From NCBI RefSeq assembly GCF_020099395.1, contig NZ_CP083590.1, forward strand, positions 4,898,001 through 4,962,000: 64,000 nucleotides of DNA, in the 5' to 3' direction. Below, in pieces: positions 40,617 through 50,248 of the stretch. How positions within the stretch are numbered: the first letter of the stretch is position 1; the number at the start of each line of letters is the position of its first letter. Position numbers and translations under genes: made by a program. The DNA is from Streptomyces mobaraensis (GTDB taxonomy: Bacteria > Actinomycetota > Actinomycetes > Streptomycetales > Streptomycetaceae). The notes beneath the pieces are model-generated. The model ran no database searches. It saw nothing but the letters and a program-made list of their open reading frames with translations, and was not told the DNA's origin.

Positions 40617-41130
40617 ACAGCGGTCCCATCTGTTCGGCAATACGGACGTCAGGAAGCGGACAGCATAACCAGGTAATGCGGGAATTTCACATGAGGCCGG
40701 TGAAGGCCGTATTCGACGGGCGCTTCCCGTGCGTTCCCGCGTATGTCGGATGAGTGCTCCCGGGATCGCCGGACGGAATGGCCTACGGCCGGCTCCACCC
40801 TGTGCCGACTGGGCGGGGCGCCATCCAGGGCCCGGGCGGGGGCGGTGGCCCGTCGAAAACCGGCCATCCCGCCCTTTTCGGCCGTAATTTCTGCGGAGGT
40901 ATTCCGAGAGCGCATTTTCCCGCAATGTCAAATCGCTCCGGTGGGAAATTCCGGGGACATGAATTCCGTGCTTCGTCAAGCGCGCCGCGCTTTCCCTTTC
41001 CGGCCGCTGTGCGCACCCCTCCGGGCGCATGGAACGGAAGATCACCGCCACGATCCGGAGGCCCCAGTCCCGAATCTGCGTCCGCCCGCTGCCTGGTAAG
41101 GGGCGATCACGGCACGGTAGAGCTGTCCCC
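40617..41130. other. Long intergenic region upstream of rmlB
   Basis: No gene is supported in this 514-bp divergent region. The stretch 40860-40985 is clearly AT-richer than its surroundings and holds GGGAAATTCC and GAATTCC blocks, so it probably carries promoter and regulator sites for the dTDP-glucose dehydratase and the helicase. Confidence 0.45.
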
Positions 41131-42183
41131 ATGAGCACTGAGACGCGCACCACGGAGACGCGCACCGCCGCGCAGGAGACCGCCGCCGTTCCCAGGATCC
41201 TCGTCACCGGCGGCGCCGGGTTCATCGGTTCCCACTACGTCCGCACCCTGCTGGCCGGGGACGGACCGGAGCGCCCGTACCTCACCGTCCTCGACAAGCT
41301 CACCTACGCCGGCGTCCCGGCCAACCTCGACGCCGTCCGCCACTCCGACCGCTTCCGTTTCGTCCAGGGCGACATCTGCGACACCGAGCTGGTCGACCGG
41401 CTGGCCGCCGAGCACGACCAGATCGTCCACTTCGCGGCCGAGTCCCACGTCGACCGTTCCGTACGGGAGGCGGACGCCTTCGTCCGGACCAATGTGCTGG
41501 GCACACAGAGACTCCTCGACGCGGCGCTGCACAACGGTGTCCGGGTCTTCGTGCACATTTCGACCGACGAGGTCTACGGCTCCATCGATCACGGCTCCTG
41601 GACCGAGGACGCGCCGCTGTCCCCCAACTCCCCTTACGCGGCGGCCAAGGCGGCCGGCGACCTGTTCGCCCTCGCCTGCCACCGCACCCACGACCTCGAC
41701 GTACGCGTCACCCGCTGTTCCAACAACTACGGCCACCACCACTTCCCCGAGAAGCTGATACCGCTGTTCGTCACCAATCTGATGGACGGCCTGGAGGTGC
41801 CGCTCTACGGGGACGGGCGCAACGTCCGCGACTGGCTGCACATCGACGACCACATCCGCGGCATCGAACTCGTCCGCACCCGCGGCCGGGCCGGCGAGAT
41901 CTACCACATCGGCGGCGGCGCCGAACTGACCAACCGCGAGCTCACCGACATGCTGGTGGAGGCGGTCGGCGCGAAACCGTCGCTCGTCCGGCACGTCGAG
42001 GACCGCAAGGCCCACGACCGCCGCTACTCGCTCGACTGGAGCAAGATCCGCGACGAGCTGGGGTACCGGCCGGTCCGCGACTTCGAGGAGGCGCTGGCGG
42101 AGACGGTCGCCTGGTACCGCAACAACCGCGCCTGGTGGGAACCGCTCAAGCAGCGGGCGGCGCTGCTGCCGCCGACGAGCTGA
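41131..42183 (+). CDS. rmlB: dTDP-glucose 4,6-dehydratase
   Basis: A 350-residue short-chain dehydrogenase/reductase that converts dTDP-glucose to dTDP-4-keto-6-deoxyglucose. The NAD site is VTGGAGFIGSHYVRTLL; HFAAESHVDRS, STDEVYGS and SPYAAAKAAGD (YxxxK) form the catalytic core; and RNVRDWLHIDDHIRGIEL is the sugar-nucleotide block. It carries a 20-residue Thr/Glu-rich head. No other deoxysugar genes are nearby, so it may supply a distant natural-product cluster or cell-wall rhamnose. The start has only a moderate ribosome binding site. Confidence 0.93.
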   Translation: MSTETRTTETRTAAQETAAVPRILVTGGAGFIGSHYVRTLLAGDGPERPYLTVLDKLTYAGVPANLDAVRHSDRFRFVQGDICDTELVDRLAAEHDQIVHFAAESHVDRSVREADAFVRTNVLGTQRLLDAALHNGVRVFVHISTDEVYGSIDHGSWTEDAPLSPNSPYAAAKAAGDLFALACHRTHDLDVRVTRCSNNYGHHHFPEKLIPLFVTNLMDGLEVPLYGDGRNVRDWLHIDDHIRGIELVRTRGRAGEIYHIGGGAELTNRELTDMLVEAVGAKPSLVRHVEDRKAHDRRYSLDWSKIRDELGYRPVRDFEEALAETVAWYRNNRAWWEPLKQRAALLPPTS

Positions 42184-42227
42184 CCCGGTCTGGCCCGGCC
42201 CGCCCCGACCCGATCTGACCCGATGCC

Positions 42228-42267
42228 GAAGCCTCCCGCCCACCGGAAGTCCGGGACGGGAGGTTTC
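42228..42267. terminator. Bidirectional terminator between rmlB and the MFS gene
   Basis: GAAGCCTCCCG pairs with CGGGAGGTTTC (one mismatch) around an 18-base loop, midway between convergent stops. It can act for both strands. Confidence 0.6.
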
Positions 42268-42280
42268 GTCCGAAACCGGA

Positions 42281-43759
42281 TCACCAGGACCGGGGCGCGG
42301 ACCTCCGGGGCAGCAGGAAGCTGACGGCGAAGCAGAGGGCGATGAGGCCGAGACCGGCCCCCATGGTGGCGGTGAAACCGGGGACGTAGCCGTGGGCGCG
42401 CCCGTCGGGGTGGGAGTCGCGGACGGCGAAGAAGACGGTGCCCATGACGGCGACACCGGCGGAGGCGGCGAGCTGCGCGACGGTGTTGAACAGGCCGGAT
42501 CCGGACCCGGCGTGCTCGCCGGGAATGCCCTCCAGCGTGAGCGCGGCCAGCGGCGCGACGGTGAGCCCGAGACCCAGTCCGCCGACGGTGACGCCGGGCA
42601 GGAAGTCGAGCCAGGTCGCGCCGGGGCCAGCCGACCGCGCGATGAGGGCGAGGAGCAGGAAGCCGACGGCGAGGACGACGAGTCCGAGCTGCACGGTGAC
42701 CCGGCCGAACCTCGGCAGGAGGACGGCCGCGCCGAGCCCGGCGCCGAGGACGGTGGCGATCGGCCAGGGCAGAATCGCGACGCCGGCGGCCATCGGGCCC
42801 ATCTCCAGGCCGGCCTGGAGCAGTTGCATGAAGGTGAGGAAGAAGCCCATGACCGGCAGGAAGAACAGGAACTGCAGCAGCAGCCCGCCGCCGACCGGGC
42901 GCAGCCGGAACAGCGACATCTCGACGAGCGGCGTCCGGCCGGCGGCGGAGAGCCCCTTCTCGTGGCGGTGGAAGAGGAAGAGGACGGCCACGCCGAGCGT
43001 GAGGCAGACGTACGTCCAGGCGGGCCACGGCCGTTCCTCGCTGCCGGCGATCAGCGGGTACAGCACCAGGACGAGCCCGGCGCCGGAGAGGAGCATGCCC
43101 AGCGGATCCAGCCGGGGCCGGGTCCCGGCACGGCCTTCGGGCAGCGCCCGGGAGGCGACGACGAGCGCCACGACGCCCACCGGGACGTTGAGCCAGAACA
43201 CCGCGCGCCAGCCCTGCCCGAACGGATCGGCCTCCAGCAGGGCGGCGCCGAGGATCGGGCCGACGGCGGAGGCGAGGCCGTTGAGCGAGGAGAACGCGGC
43301 CATCGCGCCGCCGCGCTCGTGGGGCGCGTACATCAGCTGGATCTGCGACAGCACCTGCGGCACCATCGCCGCGGCGAAGACGCCCTGGACCACACGGGTC
43401 GCCACCAGCGCTCCGGCGCCGGGCGCGACGGCGCACAGCGCGGAGGCCAGGGTGAACCCGGCGACACCGACGAGGAACACCCGCCGGTACCCGTAGAGAT
43501 CACCGAGGCGCGCCCCGGTGACGATGCCGAGCGCGAACGCCAGCGTGTACCCGGCCAGCAGCCACTGCGACTGCGCGGGGGAGGCGCCCAGATCCTCGCG
43601 GAGCGAGGGAAGGGCGACGTTCATGATCGTGACGTCGAGCAGATCCATGAAGCTCGCCAGCAGGATCACGACGAGCGCCAGGGTCCGCGCCCGGCCGGAC
43701 GCGGTGGGGGTGGCGGGTGGCGCGGGCGGGGCGGGTGGAGCGGATGCGTCGGTGGACAT
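42281..43759 (-). CDS. MFS drug exporter (DHA2, EmrB/QacA type)
   Basis: A 492-residue membrane protein with about 14 hydrophobic segments. MDLLDVTIMNVALPSLREDL is the motif D1 of the DHA2 family, GARLGDLYGYRRVFLVG is motif A, and GPILGAALLE is motif C of drug/proton antiporters. It is divergent from a MarR regulator across a short AT-rich promoter region, a common arrangement for inducible multidrug efflux. Confidence 0.93.
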   Translation of the reverse strand: MSTDASAPPAPPAPPATPTASGRARTLALVVILLASFMDLLDVTIMNVALPSLREDLGASPAQSQWLLAGYTLAFALGIVTGARLGDLYGYRRVFLVGVAGFTLASALCAVAPGAGALVATRVVQGVFAAAMVPQVLSQIQLMYAPHERGGAMAAFSSLNGLASAVGPILGAALLEADPFGQGWRAVFWLNVPVGVVALVVASRALPEGRAGTRPRLDPLGMLLSGAGLVLVLYPLIAGSEERPWPAWTYVCLTLGVAVLFLFHRHEKGLSAAGRTPLVEMSLFRLRPVGGGLLLQFLFFLPVMGFFLTFMQLLQAGLEMGPMAAGVAILPWPIATVLGAGLGAAVLLPRFGRVTVQLGLVVLAVGFLLLALIARSAGPGATWLDFLPGVTVGGLGLGLTVAPLAALTLEGIPGEHAGSGSGLFNTVAQLAASAGVAVMGTVFFAVRDSHPDGRAHGYVPGFTATMGAGLGLIALCFAVSFLLPRRSAPRSW

Positions 43760-43786
43760 CCGGAATCCTCCGGTTCGGGGCTAGAA

Positions 43787-43800
43787 TAGCTGCATCGCTA
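43787..43800. promoter_or_regulatory. Candidate MarR operator
   Basis: TAGC and GCTA arms flank TGCATC in the AT-rich divergent region, with further TAGC/GCTA-like copies nearby (43782, 43818). Overlapping -10-like boxes on both strands (TATTCT minus, TATCTT plus) make it a good place for repression of both genes. Confidence 0.45.
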
Positions 43801-43834
43801 AGTATCTTATCCACGAAGCTAAAAGGGGATGTCA

Positions 43835-44320
43835 ATGAGTGTCAAGCCGACGGCTGGAGGGGCGGGCGGCTCGGCGGACGCCCTCGCCGACCACATCATG
43901 CTGGCCATGACCGACCTGGCCGGCGCGCTCGGACGGCTCCACGACCGCATCGCCCAGCAGCTGAACGTGGCCCCCACGGACCTGCTCTGCCTCCACACCC
44001 TCGACCGTGAGGGCCCCACCACCGCCGGCACCCTCAGCACCCGCCTGGGCCGCACCACCGGCGCGGTCACCCACATGCTCGACCGCCTCGAAAAGGGCGG
44101 CTACGTTCACCGCCGCCCGCACCCCGAGGACCGCCGCCGCGTGATCGTGGAAGCCTCTCCCGAGGGCCTCCGCCGCATCGCCGCCTACTACAAGGGCCTC
44201 GACGCCCGCAGCCGCACCCTCGCTTCCGACTTCTCGCCGCAGGAACTCCAGGCGATCCTGCGCTTCCTGACGGGCAGCCGGAACGACGTCCTGGCGGAGA
44301 CGGAGGAGCTACCGAAGTGA
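43835..44320 (+). CDS. MarR-family transcriptional regulator
   Basis: A 161-residue winged-helix regulator: LGRLHDRIAQQLNVAPTDLLCLHTL helix, TLSTRLGRTTGAVTHMLDRLEKGGYVHRRPHPEDRRRVIV recognition helix and wing (seen in segments from residue 50 to 100). It probably represses the divergent MFS exporter and itself. ATG at 43835 is preferred because AAAAGGGG lies six bases upstream; the ATG at 43829 would be too close. Confidence 0.92.
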   Translation: MSVKPTAGGAGGSADALADHIMLAMTDLAGALGRLHDRIAQQLNVAPTDLLCLHTLDREGPTTAGTLSTRLGRTTGAVTHMLDRLEKGGYVHRRPHPEDRRRVIVEASPEGLRRIAAYYKGLDARSRTLASDFSPQELQAILRFLTGSRNDVLAETEELPK

Positions 44321-44367
44321 CCGGCCCGACTGGGCCTGACCGGGGCCTGGCTGGGCCTTACCGGCCC

Positions 44368-44420
44368 CACAGGGCCACAGGGCCACAGGGCGACAGGGCG
44401 ACAGGGCGACAGGGCGACAG
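44368..44420. repeat. 8-bp tandem repeat ((C/G)ACAGGGC x 6.6)
   Basis: Three copies of CACAGGGC are followed by three and a part copies of GACAGGGC in exact 8-bp register, between the MarR gene and the terminator of the small minus-strand ORF. Confidence 0.9.
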
Positions 44421-44450
44421 AAAAATGCCCCTCCTGTTTAAAGAAGGGGC
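44421..44450 (-). terminator. Intrinsic terminator of the small ORF
   Basis: On the minus strand GCCCCTTCT and AGGAGGGGC form a hairpin (one mismatch, loop TTAAAC), followed directly by ATTTTT. This is a rare textbook intrinsic terminator for Streptomyces, starting six bases after the stop codon of the small minus-strand ORF. Confidence 0.8.
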
Positions 44451-44456
44451 GCAACG

Positions 44457-44612
44457 TCAGAAGGACGTACTCGCGACCGGGTCCTCGGACGCAACGGCCT
44501 CGTCCTCCCCGAAGTCCGGGGCCTGGAAGGGGTTCGTCGTCGGAGGCGGCAGTTCGAGGGCCGAGCGGCGGGGTGCCCCTTCCGGGGCGGAGAACAGTGA
44601 GGTCGAGTCGAT
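44457..44612 (-). CDS. Small acidic peptide ORF with apparent ATC start
   Basis: A 51-codon reading frame on the minus strand ending VASTSF. The third codon positions are strongly GC-biased like neighbouring genes, and the peptide is lysine-free and acidic (Pro/Ser/Glu-rich, with RRSALELPPP and DFGEDEAVASED segments). AAAGGGAG lies exactly seven bases upstream of an ATC codon, and no ATG, GTG or TTG occurs in frame between that site and the peptide; an upstream GTG would translate through two hairpins. A textbook terminator follows the stop. It could be a short conserved protein or a RiPP-type precursor, but no modification enzyme is adjacent. Confidence 0.55.
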   Translation of the reverse strand: MDSTSLFSAPEGAPRRSALELPPPTTNPFQAPDFGEDEAVASEDPVASTSF

Positions 44613-44632
44613 GAGAGGTCTCCCTTTGCGTT

Positions 44633-44671
44633 GCCGGCCCGGCGAAGGGCCGGCGTGCCGCAACACGGCAC
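44633..44671 (-). terminator. Two adjacent perfect hairpins
   Basis: GCCGGCCC/GGGCCGGC (44633-44654, 6-base loop) and GTGCCG/CGGCAC (44655-44671, 5-base loop) lie end to end between the stop of the small Tudor/CarD-like gene and the small ORF. They may terminate or process the upstream transcript. Confidence 0.6.
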
Positions 44672-44678
44672 AGAGGTC

Positions 44679-44900
44679 CTAGAGTTTGGTCATTTTGGCG
44701 TACGGGCTCAGGATCCGCTCTTCGGTAGAGCCGAAATCCACGAGCACCGCGATCCCGTCCTCGACGCCGGTCACCCGGCCGAGTCCGTACATGTCATGCG
44801 TGACCTGGTCGCCCACGGCGAAGTCCTTGGGAGCCGGCGTGACCTTGGCCGCGAAGGGGCTGGTGGGCAGATGACGCTTGAGTGCAGCAGGCTTTGTCAT
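44679..44900 (-). CDS. Small Tudor/CarD-like protein
   Basis: A 73-residue basic protein. VGDQVTHDMYGLGRVTGVEDGIAVLVDFGS resembles the Tudor-like tail of UvrD/PcrA helicases and the N-terminal RNA polymerase-interacting fold of CarD; the end (RILSPYAKMTKL) is Lys-rich. It may contact RNA polymerase, but that is inferred. ATG at 44900 follows GGGGG. Confidence 0.78.
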   Translation of the reverse strand: MTKPAALKRHLPTSPFAAKVTPAPKDFAVGDQVTHDMYGLGRVTGVEDGIAVLVDFGSTEERILSPYAKMTKL

Positions 44901-45013
44901 TGCCCCCAGTATGCGCCCGGGACGGCCCCCTGCGCGGCCGTCGTCTGCGTCGATTCCGACACAGATCACCACCGCCAGCGCCCCCCACCCCAGCCACCCT
45001 CACACTGACCAGC

Positions 45014-45040
45014 AAAAAGACCCTCCCAAGGGGAGGGTCT
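45014..45040 (-). terminator. Intrinsic terminator after tRNA-Arg
   Basis: On the minus strand AGACCCTCCC and GGGAGGGTCT form a perfect stem with a 3-base loop, followed by TTTT, eight bases past the tRNA 3' end. Confidence 0.85.
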
Positions 45041-45047
45041 GACCGTG

Positions 45048-45120
45048 CGCCCCCGGCAGGACTCGAACCTGCGGCCAAGCGCTTAGAAGGCGCCTGCTCT
45101 ATCCACTGAGCTACGGGGGC
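45048..45120 (-). tRNA. tRNA-Arg(TCT)
   Basis: A 73-nt cloverleaf on the minus strand: acceptor GCCCCCG/CGGGGGC, D-arm AGCTCAGTGGATAGAGCA, anticodon loop CTTCTAA with TCT at the centre, and a GGTTCGAGTCC T-arm. CCA is not encoded. No integrase or duplicated 3' end was seen near it. Confidence 0.95.
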
Positions 45121-45419
45121 CGGTGTGGTACGGCGGTGTCGCGGACGGCTGAAGCCCCGGGCTCGGTGGTGCCGTGACCTTGCCGGGGACAAGGATAGGG
45201 CTCCGCGTACCTCGTCCCGGTTGCTTCACCTCCGTGACACGATGTGGAGGTTCGGTGAAGCGGTCCTGATAATCGCAGGCGAGTGCGAATCGTGCACCGT
45301 TTTTGACGCCTCCTGCGGCGGGTGTTGTGTACTCGTTATGCCCGGGCCTCACTCGCCACGCCCCGCGCGGCATGGTCTATACGCTTCAAAAACACCTCAG
45401 AATTGGGCATTCTGCACAT

Positions 45420-47087
45420 GTGGCGACCTTGGACGTACGGCCCCGGCTGATCGACGCGCTGTCCGCACTGCGGGACCGCGTCGAGGCCGCTCGGTTTCCG
45501 CTCCCCCTTCCCGGCGCCGTTCGCGCCCGTCGCAACCGTGCCGAGCTCCTTGCGCAGCTTGACGACTACCTCGTGCCCCGGTTGTGCGCCCCCGAAGCGC
45601 CGTTGCTCGCGGTGGTGGGGGGATCCACCGGGGCGGGGAAGTCCACGCTGGTGAACTCGCTGGTGGGGCGGCGGGTGACGGAGGCGGGGGTGCTGCGGCC
45701 GACGACGCGGGTGCCGGTGCTCGTCTGCAATCCGGACGATCACCACTGGTTCGCCGGGCCGCGGGTGCTGCCCGCGTTGCGGAGGGTCCGGGTGCCCGCG
45801 CGGGACGGGCTGCTGGAGGACGTCCCCGTAGAGGTGACCCCTACGGGTGACGAGGACGACGACCGGCCCGGGCTGCGGCTGGAGACCGACCGGGCGCTGC
45901 CCCGCGGGCTGGCGCTGCTGGACGCGCCCGACATCGACTCCCTCGTGGAGCGCAACCGGGAGCTCGCCGCGCAGCTGATCTGCGCGGCGGACGTGTGGGT
46001 GCTGGTCACCACGGCCACCCGGTACGCGGACGCGGTGCCGTGGCATCTGCTGCGGGCGGCGAAGGAGTACGACGTCACGCTGGTCACCGTCGTGGACCGG
46101 GTGCCGCACCAGGTGACGGGGGAGGTGGCGCGGCAGTTCGGGGCGCTGCTGGAGGCGGCGGGGCTGGGGGACGTCCCCCGGTTCACCATTCCCGAGCTGC
46201 CCGAGTCGGTGGCCGGCGGGAGCGGGCTGCTGCCGGTCACGGCCGTGGCGGGGCTGCGGGCCTGGCTGATCCAGCGAGCCCAGGATCCCGCCTCGCGGAC
46301 GGTGGCCCGGGCCCGTACCGCCAACGGCGTGCTGGCGTCGCTCGGTTCGCGGCTGCCGGGGCTGGCCGGGGCCGCGGCCGGGCAGCACTCGGCGGCGGTG
46401 CGGCTGCTCCAGCGGGTCGAGGACGCGTACGGCCGGGCCGCGGACCGGGTCCGGCGGGACGCGGCCGGCGGTGAGGCGCTGGCCGGCGACGCGCTGACGC
46501 ACTGGCGCGGCCACCCGCGCGACAGCACCTCCGACGAGCTGCTGACCGCCCTCACCAACGCCTTCATCGCCCTGCTGGCCTGCGCCGTCGACGCCGCCGA
46601 CGAGGAGATCGCCACCGCCTGCGCCGGCGACCCGGCCGCCGTCACCGCGCTGGCCCCGCGGGACGCGGAGGGCGCCGCCGCCCGGATCGGGGTGGCCGTG
46701 CGCTACTGGCGCCGCTGCCTGGAGGAGCACGCGGAGGAGGAGGTGCGTGAGGCTCGTGGGGCGCGGGAGGTACGGCAGGTCCGGCATGTCCATGGTTCCG
46801 AACGCGGTGGGGTTCCCGACGCGGACCGGGTGACGGCGCTGCTCGCCGCCTCACTGCTGGGCGGACGGCGGGCGCAGTCCGCGAGCGAGGCGCTCGCCGA
46901 GGCGCTCGGCGCCCGGAGCGCGCTCCGGTTGCGCGAACGTGGTGGCGCGCTCCTCGACGCATGCGTGGATCGCGTCCTGGGGGCCGAGCGCGACCGCCGT
47001 ACCGCCCCCCTGGAAGCCCTCGACGTCACCCCCGACCACCAGGTCGAACTCATCGCCGCGCTGTCCGTGTTGCAGAAGGAAAGGTGA
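45420..47087 (+). CDS. Dynamin-like GTPase (first of pair)
   Basis: A 555-residue GTPase. The G1 loop is [10 protein letters not shown] (about residue 63), followed by RPTTRVPV (G2/switch), LLDAPDIDS (G3, DxPD variant) and TVVDRV (G4). A helical C-terminal region (about 300-555) would form the stalk. It overlaps a second GTPase by 4 bp. Streptomyces carries such a pair, the sporulation dynamins DynA/DynB that stabilise FtsZ rings at septa; this gene, without clear transmembrane helices, would match DynA, but the identity is not proven. GTG at 45420 fits the family start ([19 protein letters not shown]); ATG at 45372 is an alternative. Confidence 0.83.
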   Translation: MATLDVRPRLIDALSALRDRVEAARFPLPLPGAVRARRNRAELLAQLDDYLVPRLCAPEAPLLAVVGGSTGAGKSTLVNSLVGRRVTEAGVLRPTTRVPVLVCNPDDHHWFAGPRVLPALRRVRVPARDGLLEDVPVEVTPTGDEDDDRPGLRLETDRALPRGLALLDAPDIDSLVERNRELAAQLICAADVWVLVTTATRYADAVPWHLLRAAKEYDVTLVTVVDRVPHQVTGEVARQFGALLEAAGLGDVPRFTIPELPESVAGGSGLLPVTAVAGLRAWLIQRAQDPASRTVARARTANGVLASLGSRLPGLAGAAAGQHSAAVRLLQRVEDAYGRAADRVRRDAAGGEALAGDALTHWRGHPRDSTSDELLTALTNAFIALLACAVDAADEEIATACAGDPAAVTALAPRDAEGAAARIGVAVRYWRRCLEEHAEEEVREARGAREVRQVRHVHGSERGGVPDADRVTALLAASLLGGRRAQSASEALAEALGARSALRLRERGGALLDACVDRVLGAERDRRTAPLEALDVTPDHQVELIAALSVLQKER

Positions 47088-49072
47088 CCGCGGTGCACTC
47101 AGCCGACAGCCGCCGCGGGCCGGGGAGGCCGCCCGCGTCCGACGCCGTCGACCGCTCCTGGGACGACGGACTCATCGCCCGCCGCGCACGCCCGGAGCGT
47201 ACGCAACCGGACAAGGCGCGCCAGGAACAGCGGGAGCGCGCGGCGGTCCCCGCGCGCCCGGTGCCGAGCGTCGCCACCGTCCTCGGCGGCACGCTCCTCA
47301 CCCGCCTCGACGCCCTCCGCGAACTGGTCGGACTCTCCCGGGCGAGGCTCGACGGCGGGACGCTCGACCAGGCCGGACGCGTGCTGGAGGAGGCCGCCGT
47401 CCGGCAGCGGCACCCCCTCGACCTGACGGTCGTGGCCCTCGCCGGATCGACCGGAAGCGGCAAGTCCACCCTCTTCAACGCCCTCGCCCGCGCCCAGCTC
47501 TCCGAGGCCGGAGTGCGCCGTCCCACCACCTCCGCGCCCGTCGCGTGCGCCTGGACCGACCGCGCGGAGGGGCTCCTGGACCGGCTCGGGATCCCGGAGG
47601 GGGCGCGTCGCAAGCCGCCGCGCCCCCGCGACCCCGGGTTCGCCGGACTCGTCCTCCTCGACCTCCCGGACCACGACTCGGCGGCGGCCGGCCACCGCGA
47701 GCAGGTCGACCGGCTGCTGGAGCTGGTGGACGCGGTGATCTGGGTGGTCGACCCGGAGAAATACGCCGACGCGGTGCTGCACGAGCGCTACCTCCGCCCG
47801 CTGGCCGGCTACGCGGAGGTCACCTTCGTCGTCCTCAACCAGCTCGACCGGCTCTCCGGGGACGCCGCGGACCAGGTCCTGGACGACCTGCGGCGGCTCC
47901 TCGACGAGGACGGCCTGGCCCTCGGCGAGCACGGCGAGCCCGGGGCGGCGGTCCTGGCCCTGTCCGCGCTGACCGGCGAGGGCGTCGGCGAACTGCGCGA
48001 GGTGCTCGGCCAGTTCGTCACCCGCAGGAAGGCCGCCGAACTCCGCCTCACCGCCGACGTCGACGGCGCCTCGGCACGGCTGCGCCCCGTCTACGTCGCC
48101 GAGGGCCGGCCCGGGCTGACGGACGGGGCGCGGCTGGACTTCGAGGACCGGCTGGCGGAGGCCGTCGGTGCCCGCGCGTCCGGGCTGCGTGCCGAACGGA
48201 CCTGGCTGCGCGGCGCGGAACGGGCCTGCGGGACGGTCTGGGGCCACGCCTGGCGGCACTACCGGAAGACCCGGGAGGCGCGGACGGGTGAGACCGGTGC
48301 GAGCAGTGGTGCGGACGTGGCACCGCCGCAGCGGCGCACGGCCTCCCGGCCGCTGGTCGAGCAGGCGGTACGCACCCTGGTGCACGAGGCGTCCGCCGGG
48401 CTGCCGGAACCGTGGGCGCTGGCCGTCCGCGAGGCCGCCGTCAACGGTGCCGAGGGGCTGCCCGAGGCCCTGGACGAGGCCGGCGCGGCGGCTTCCCTGC
48501 CCGCCGCGCGCCGCGGCGCGTCCGGCGTCCGGTGGACGGGCGGGCGGCGCGCGGCGGGGGCTTCGTCCGGCGCAGCGGAGGGTACGAGGACGGGCGGACG
48601 GCGTGCTTCCGGCCGGGGTACGGGCGGGTGGCGCACCGGCGGCAGGCGTACCGGGGACCGGCGTACGGGCGGCAGGCGGACGGGCGCCGGACGGACGCGC
48701 GGGGGCGGCGCGCCCCGGCTGGTGCGACCGCGGTGGTGGGCTCTGGCCACGGCTGCACAGGTGATGCTGGTGCTGCTGCAACTGGGTGGACTGGTGTGGT
48801 TGCTGACCGCGCTCTGCGGCGGCACGGAGGTGCCCTGGTGGGTGCCCGGCGGGCTGACGGCGGGCTGTGCGGCGGGGGCGCCCCTGCTGTCCTGGGGCTG
48901 CCGGATGGCCGCCCGGGGGCCGGCCCGGGGGTACGGACTGGAGACGGAACGCCGGCTGCGGAACGCCGCGGCGGCCTGTGGGCGGGAACGGGTGCTGGAG
49001 CCGGTGGCGGCGGAGTTGCTGCGGTACCGGGAGTTGCGGGGGCGGTACGTGGTGGCCGCGGGGGAGGGGTGA
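47084..49072 (+). CDS. Dynamin-like membrane GTPase (second of pair)
   Basis: A 662-residue GTPase. G1 is [16 protein letters not shown] (near 120), with [13 protein letters not shown] (switch), LLDLPDHDS (G3) and LNQLDRL (G4). A long helical region and a Gly/Arg-rich low-complexity segment (about 480-545) precede two transmembrane helices (about 560-610), which would anchor or remodel membrane. GTG at 47084 overlaps the previous stop and has AGAAGGA upstream. It is the candidate DynB partner of the preceding GTPase. The Arg/Gly segment is encoded by repetitive GGGCGG-rich DNA and may vary between strains. Confidence 0.83.
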   Translation: MTAVHSADSRRGPGRPPASDAVDRSWDDGLIARRARPERTQPDKARQEQRERAAVPARPVPSVATVLGGTLLTRLDALRELVGLSRARLDGGTLDQAGRVLEEAAVRQRHPLDLTVVALAGSTGSGKSTLFNALARAQLSEAGVRRPTTSAPVACAWTDRAEGLLDRLGIPEGARRKPPRPRDPGFAGLVLLDLPDHDSAAAGHREQVDRLLELVDAVIWVVDPEKYADAVLHERYLRPLAGYAEVTFVVLNQLDRLSGDAADQVLDDLRRLLDEDGLALGEHGEPGAAVLALSALTGEGVGELREVLGQFVTRRKAAELRLTADVDGASARLRPVYVAEGRPGLTDGARLDFEDRLAEAVGARASGLRAERTWLRGAERACGTVWGHAWRHYRKTREARTGETGASSGADVAPPQRRTASRPLVEQAVRTLVHEASAGLPEPWALAVREAAVNGAEGLPEALDEAGAAASLPAARRGASGVRWTGGRRAAGASSGAAEGTRTGGRRASGRGTGGWRTGGRRTGDRRTGGRRTGAGRTRGGGAPRLVRPRWWALATAAQVMLVLLQLGGLVWLLTALCGGTEVPWWVPGGLTAGCAAGAPLLSWGCRMAARGPARGYGLETERRLRNAAAACGRERVLEPVAAELLRYRELRGRYVVAAGEG

Positions 49073-49380
49073 CGTGGAGGACGGGTGATGCGGGGAGGGG
49101 GCTCCGGGCGGCGCGGCGGTGCGGTGCGTGCCCTGCCTGTGGAAAACCCGTTGGCCGTCCCTTGACGGTGAGGGAAGGGAGGGGGAGGGGAGTGAAGGGG
49201 CGGCTGTGTGCTCCTGTGAGTGACGGGTTTCTTCCGTGCGCTCGCTCGCTGTCCACAGGCCCCGACGGGCCTTGCCCGTCGCGTGCACGATGAGGTCACG
49301 GGCGGCTGCACCGCCCGTGCCGGGGGTGTGCCGCGCCGCGCGCGGGCTCCCGGACGTCGTGAAACGGGGGAGGCAGCGCG
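49073..49380. other. Intergenic region between GTPase and SSB genes
   Basis: This 308-bp stretch holds no supported gene. It contains GC-rich G-tracts and short repeats; a promoter for the SSB gene is likely near its right end, but no clear box was identified. Confidence 0.4.
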
Positions 49381-50025
49381 ATGAACGAGACACTGGTGAC
49401 GGTCGTGGGCAATGTGGTGACCCAGCCCGACTTCCGGGAGGCCGCGAACGGCGCGGCCCTCGCCCGCTTCCGGCTCGCCGCGACGGTGCGCCGCTGGGAC
49501 CGGGGGCGGGAGGAGTGGGCCGACGCCTACACGAGCTTCTACTCGGTGTGGGCGTGGCGCACGCTGGCGAGCAACGTGGTCGCCTCGGTGACGATCGGCG
49601 AACCCGTCGTCGTGCAGGGGAAGTTGCGCATCAATACCCAGGAGCGGGACGGGAAGCGGTGGACGTCCGCGGACATCGACGCGGTGGCGATCGGGCACGA
49701 TCTCGCCCGCGGGACCTCGGCGTTCCGCAGGGTGTCGCCGGCGCGGCCGCTGCCGGTCGAACCGGTGCGCCTGGCGGGCGTCATGGGGAAGGCGGTCACG
49801 GATGGGGAGGCGGCGCGGATGAGCGCGGTCGTGGGCGGGACGGAAGCGGTGCCGGCCGGGATCGCGAAGGCCGCCGGGTCACTTGTGGGCGGGCCTTCTG
49901 GCGGCAACCCTTCTTCCGTCGAGTCGCGTGCCGTCGGGGCATCTGCCGTCGGGCCACCTGACGTGGCGTCGGATCGTGAGGGCAGGGGAAGGCTCGGCGG
50001 CTCGTTGGTGCCGAGCGTGCCGTGA
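49381..50025 (+). CDS. Single-stranded DNA-binding protein
   Basis: A 214-residue SSB-family protein. The N-terminal OB fold (about residues 1-115) shows the SSB pattern: NETLVTVVGNVVTQPDFR, ARFRLAATVRRWDRGREEW, FYSVWAWRTLASNVVASV and GEPVVVQGKL. The C-terminal 95 residues are Gly/Ala/Ser-rich without the acidic DF/IPF tail of the main replication SSB, so this is an auxiliary paralogue, perhaps for natural uptake or chromosome segregation. It has an AUG after GGGGGAGGCAGC. Confidence 0.85.
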   Translation: MNETLVTVVGNVVTQPDFREAANGAALARFRLAATVRRWDRGREEWADAYTSFYSVWAWRTLASNVVASVTIGEPVVVQGKLRINTQERDGKRWTSADIDAVAIGHDLARGTSAFRRVSPARPLPVEPVRLAGVMGKAVTDGEAARMSAVVGGTEAVPAGIAKAAGSLVGGPSGGNPSSVESRAVGASAVGPPDVASDREGRGRLGGSLVPSVP

Positions 50026-50248
50026 AGTGCGGCGTCCGGCTCGGGGATTTGTCGATAAACCCGGGCTGAACACCTGGTTCCGATAACGATTCCGATTCGG
50101 ATCGTCCGCCCGGCAGGCGAGTGCGGCGTTCGTGTCACGGGCGCTTCATAGGATCCCCCACACGTACCAACGGGGGCTGCCGCTTTTGAATTGCCCGGCG
50201 TGTCGCGTGAGGCCCTGCGACGGCTCGCGCGCGCCCGAAAGGAAGTCC

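Noticed and set aside
45048..45120. tRNA-Arg as an attachment site
   Set aside because: No duplicated 3' end or integrase gene was seen near it.
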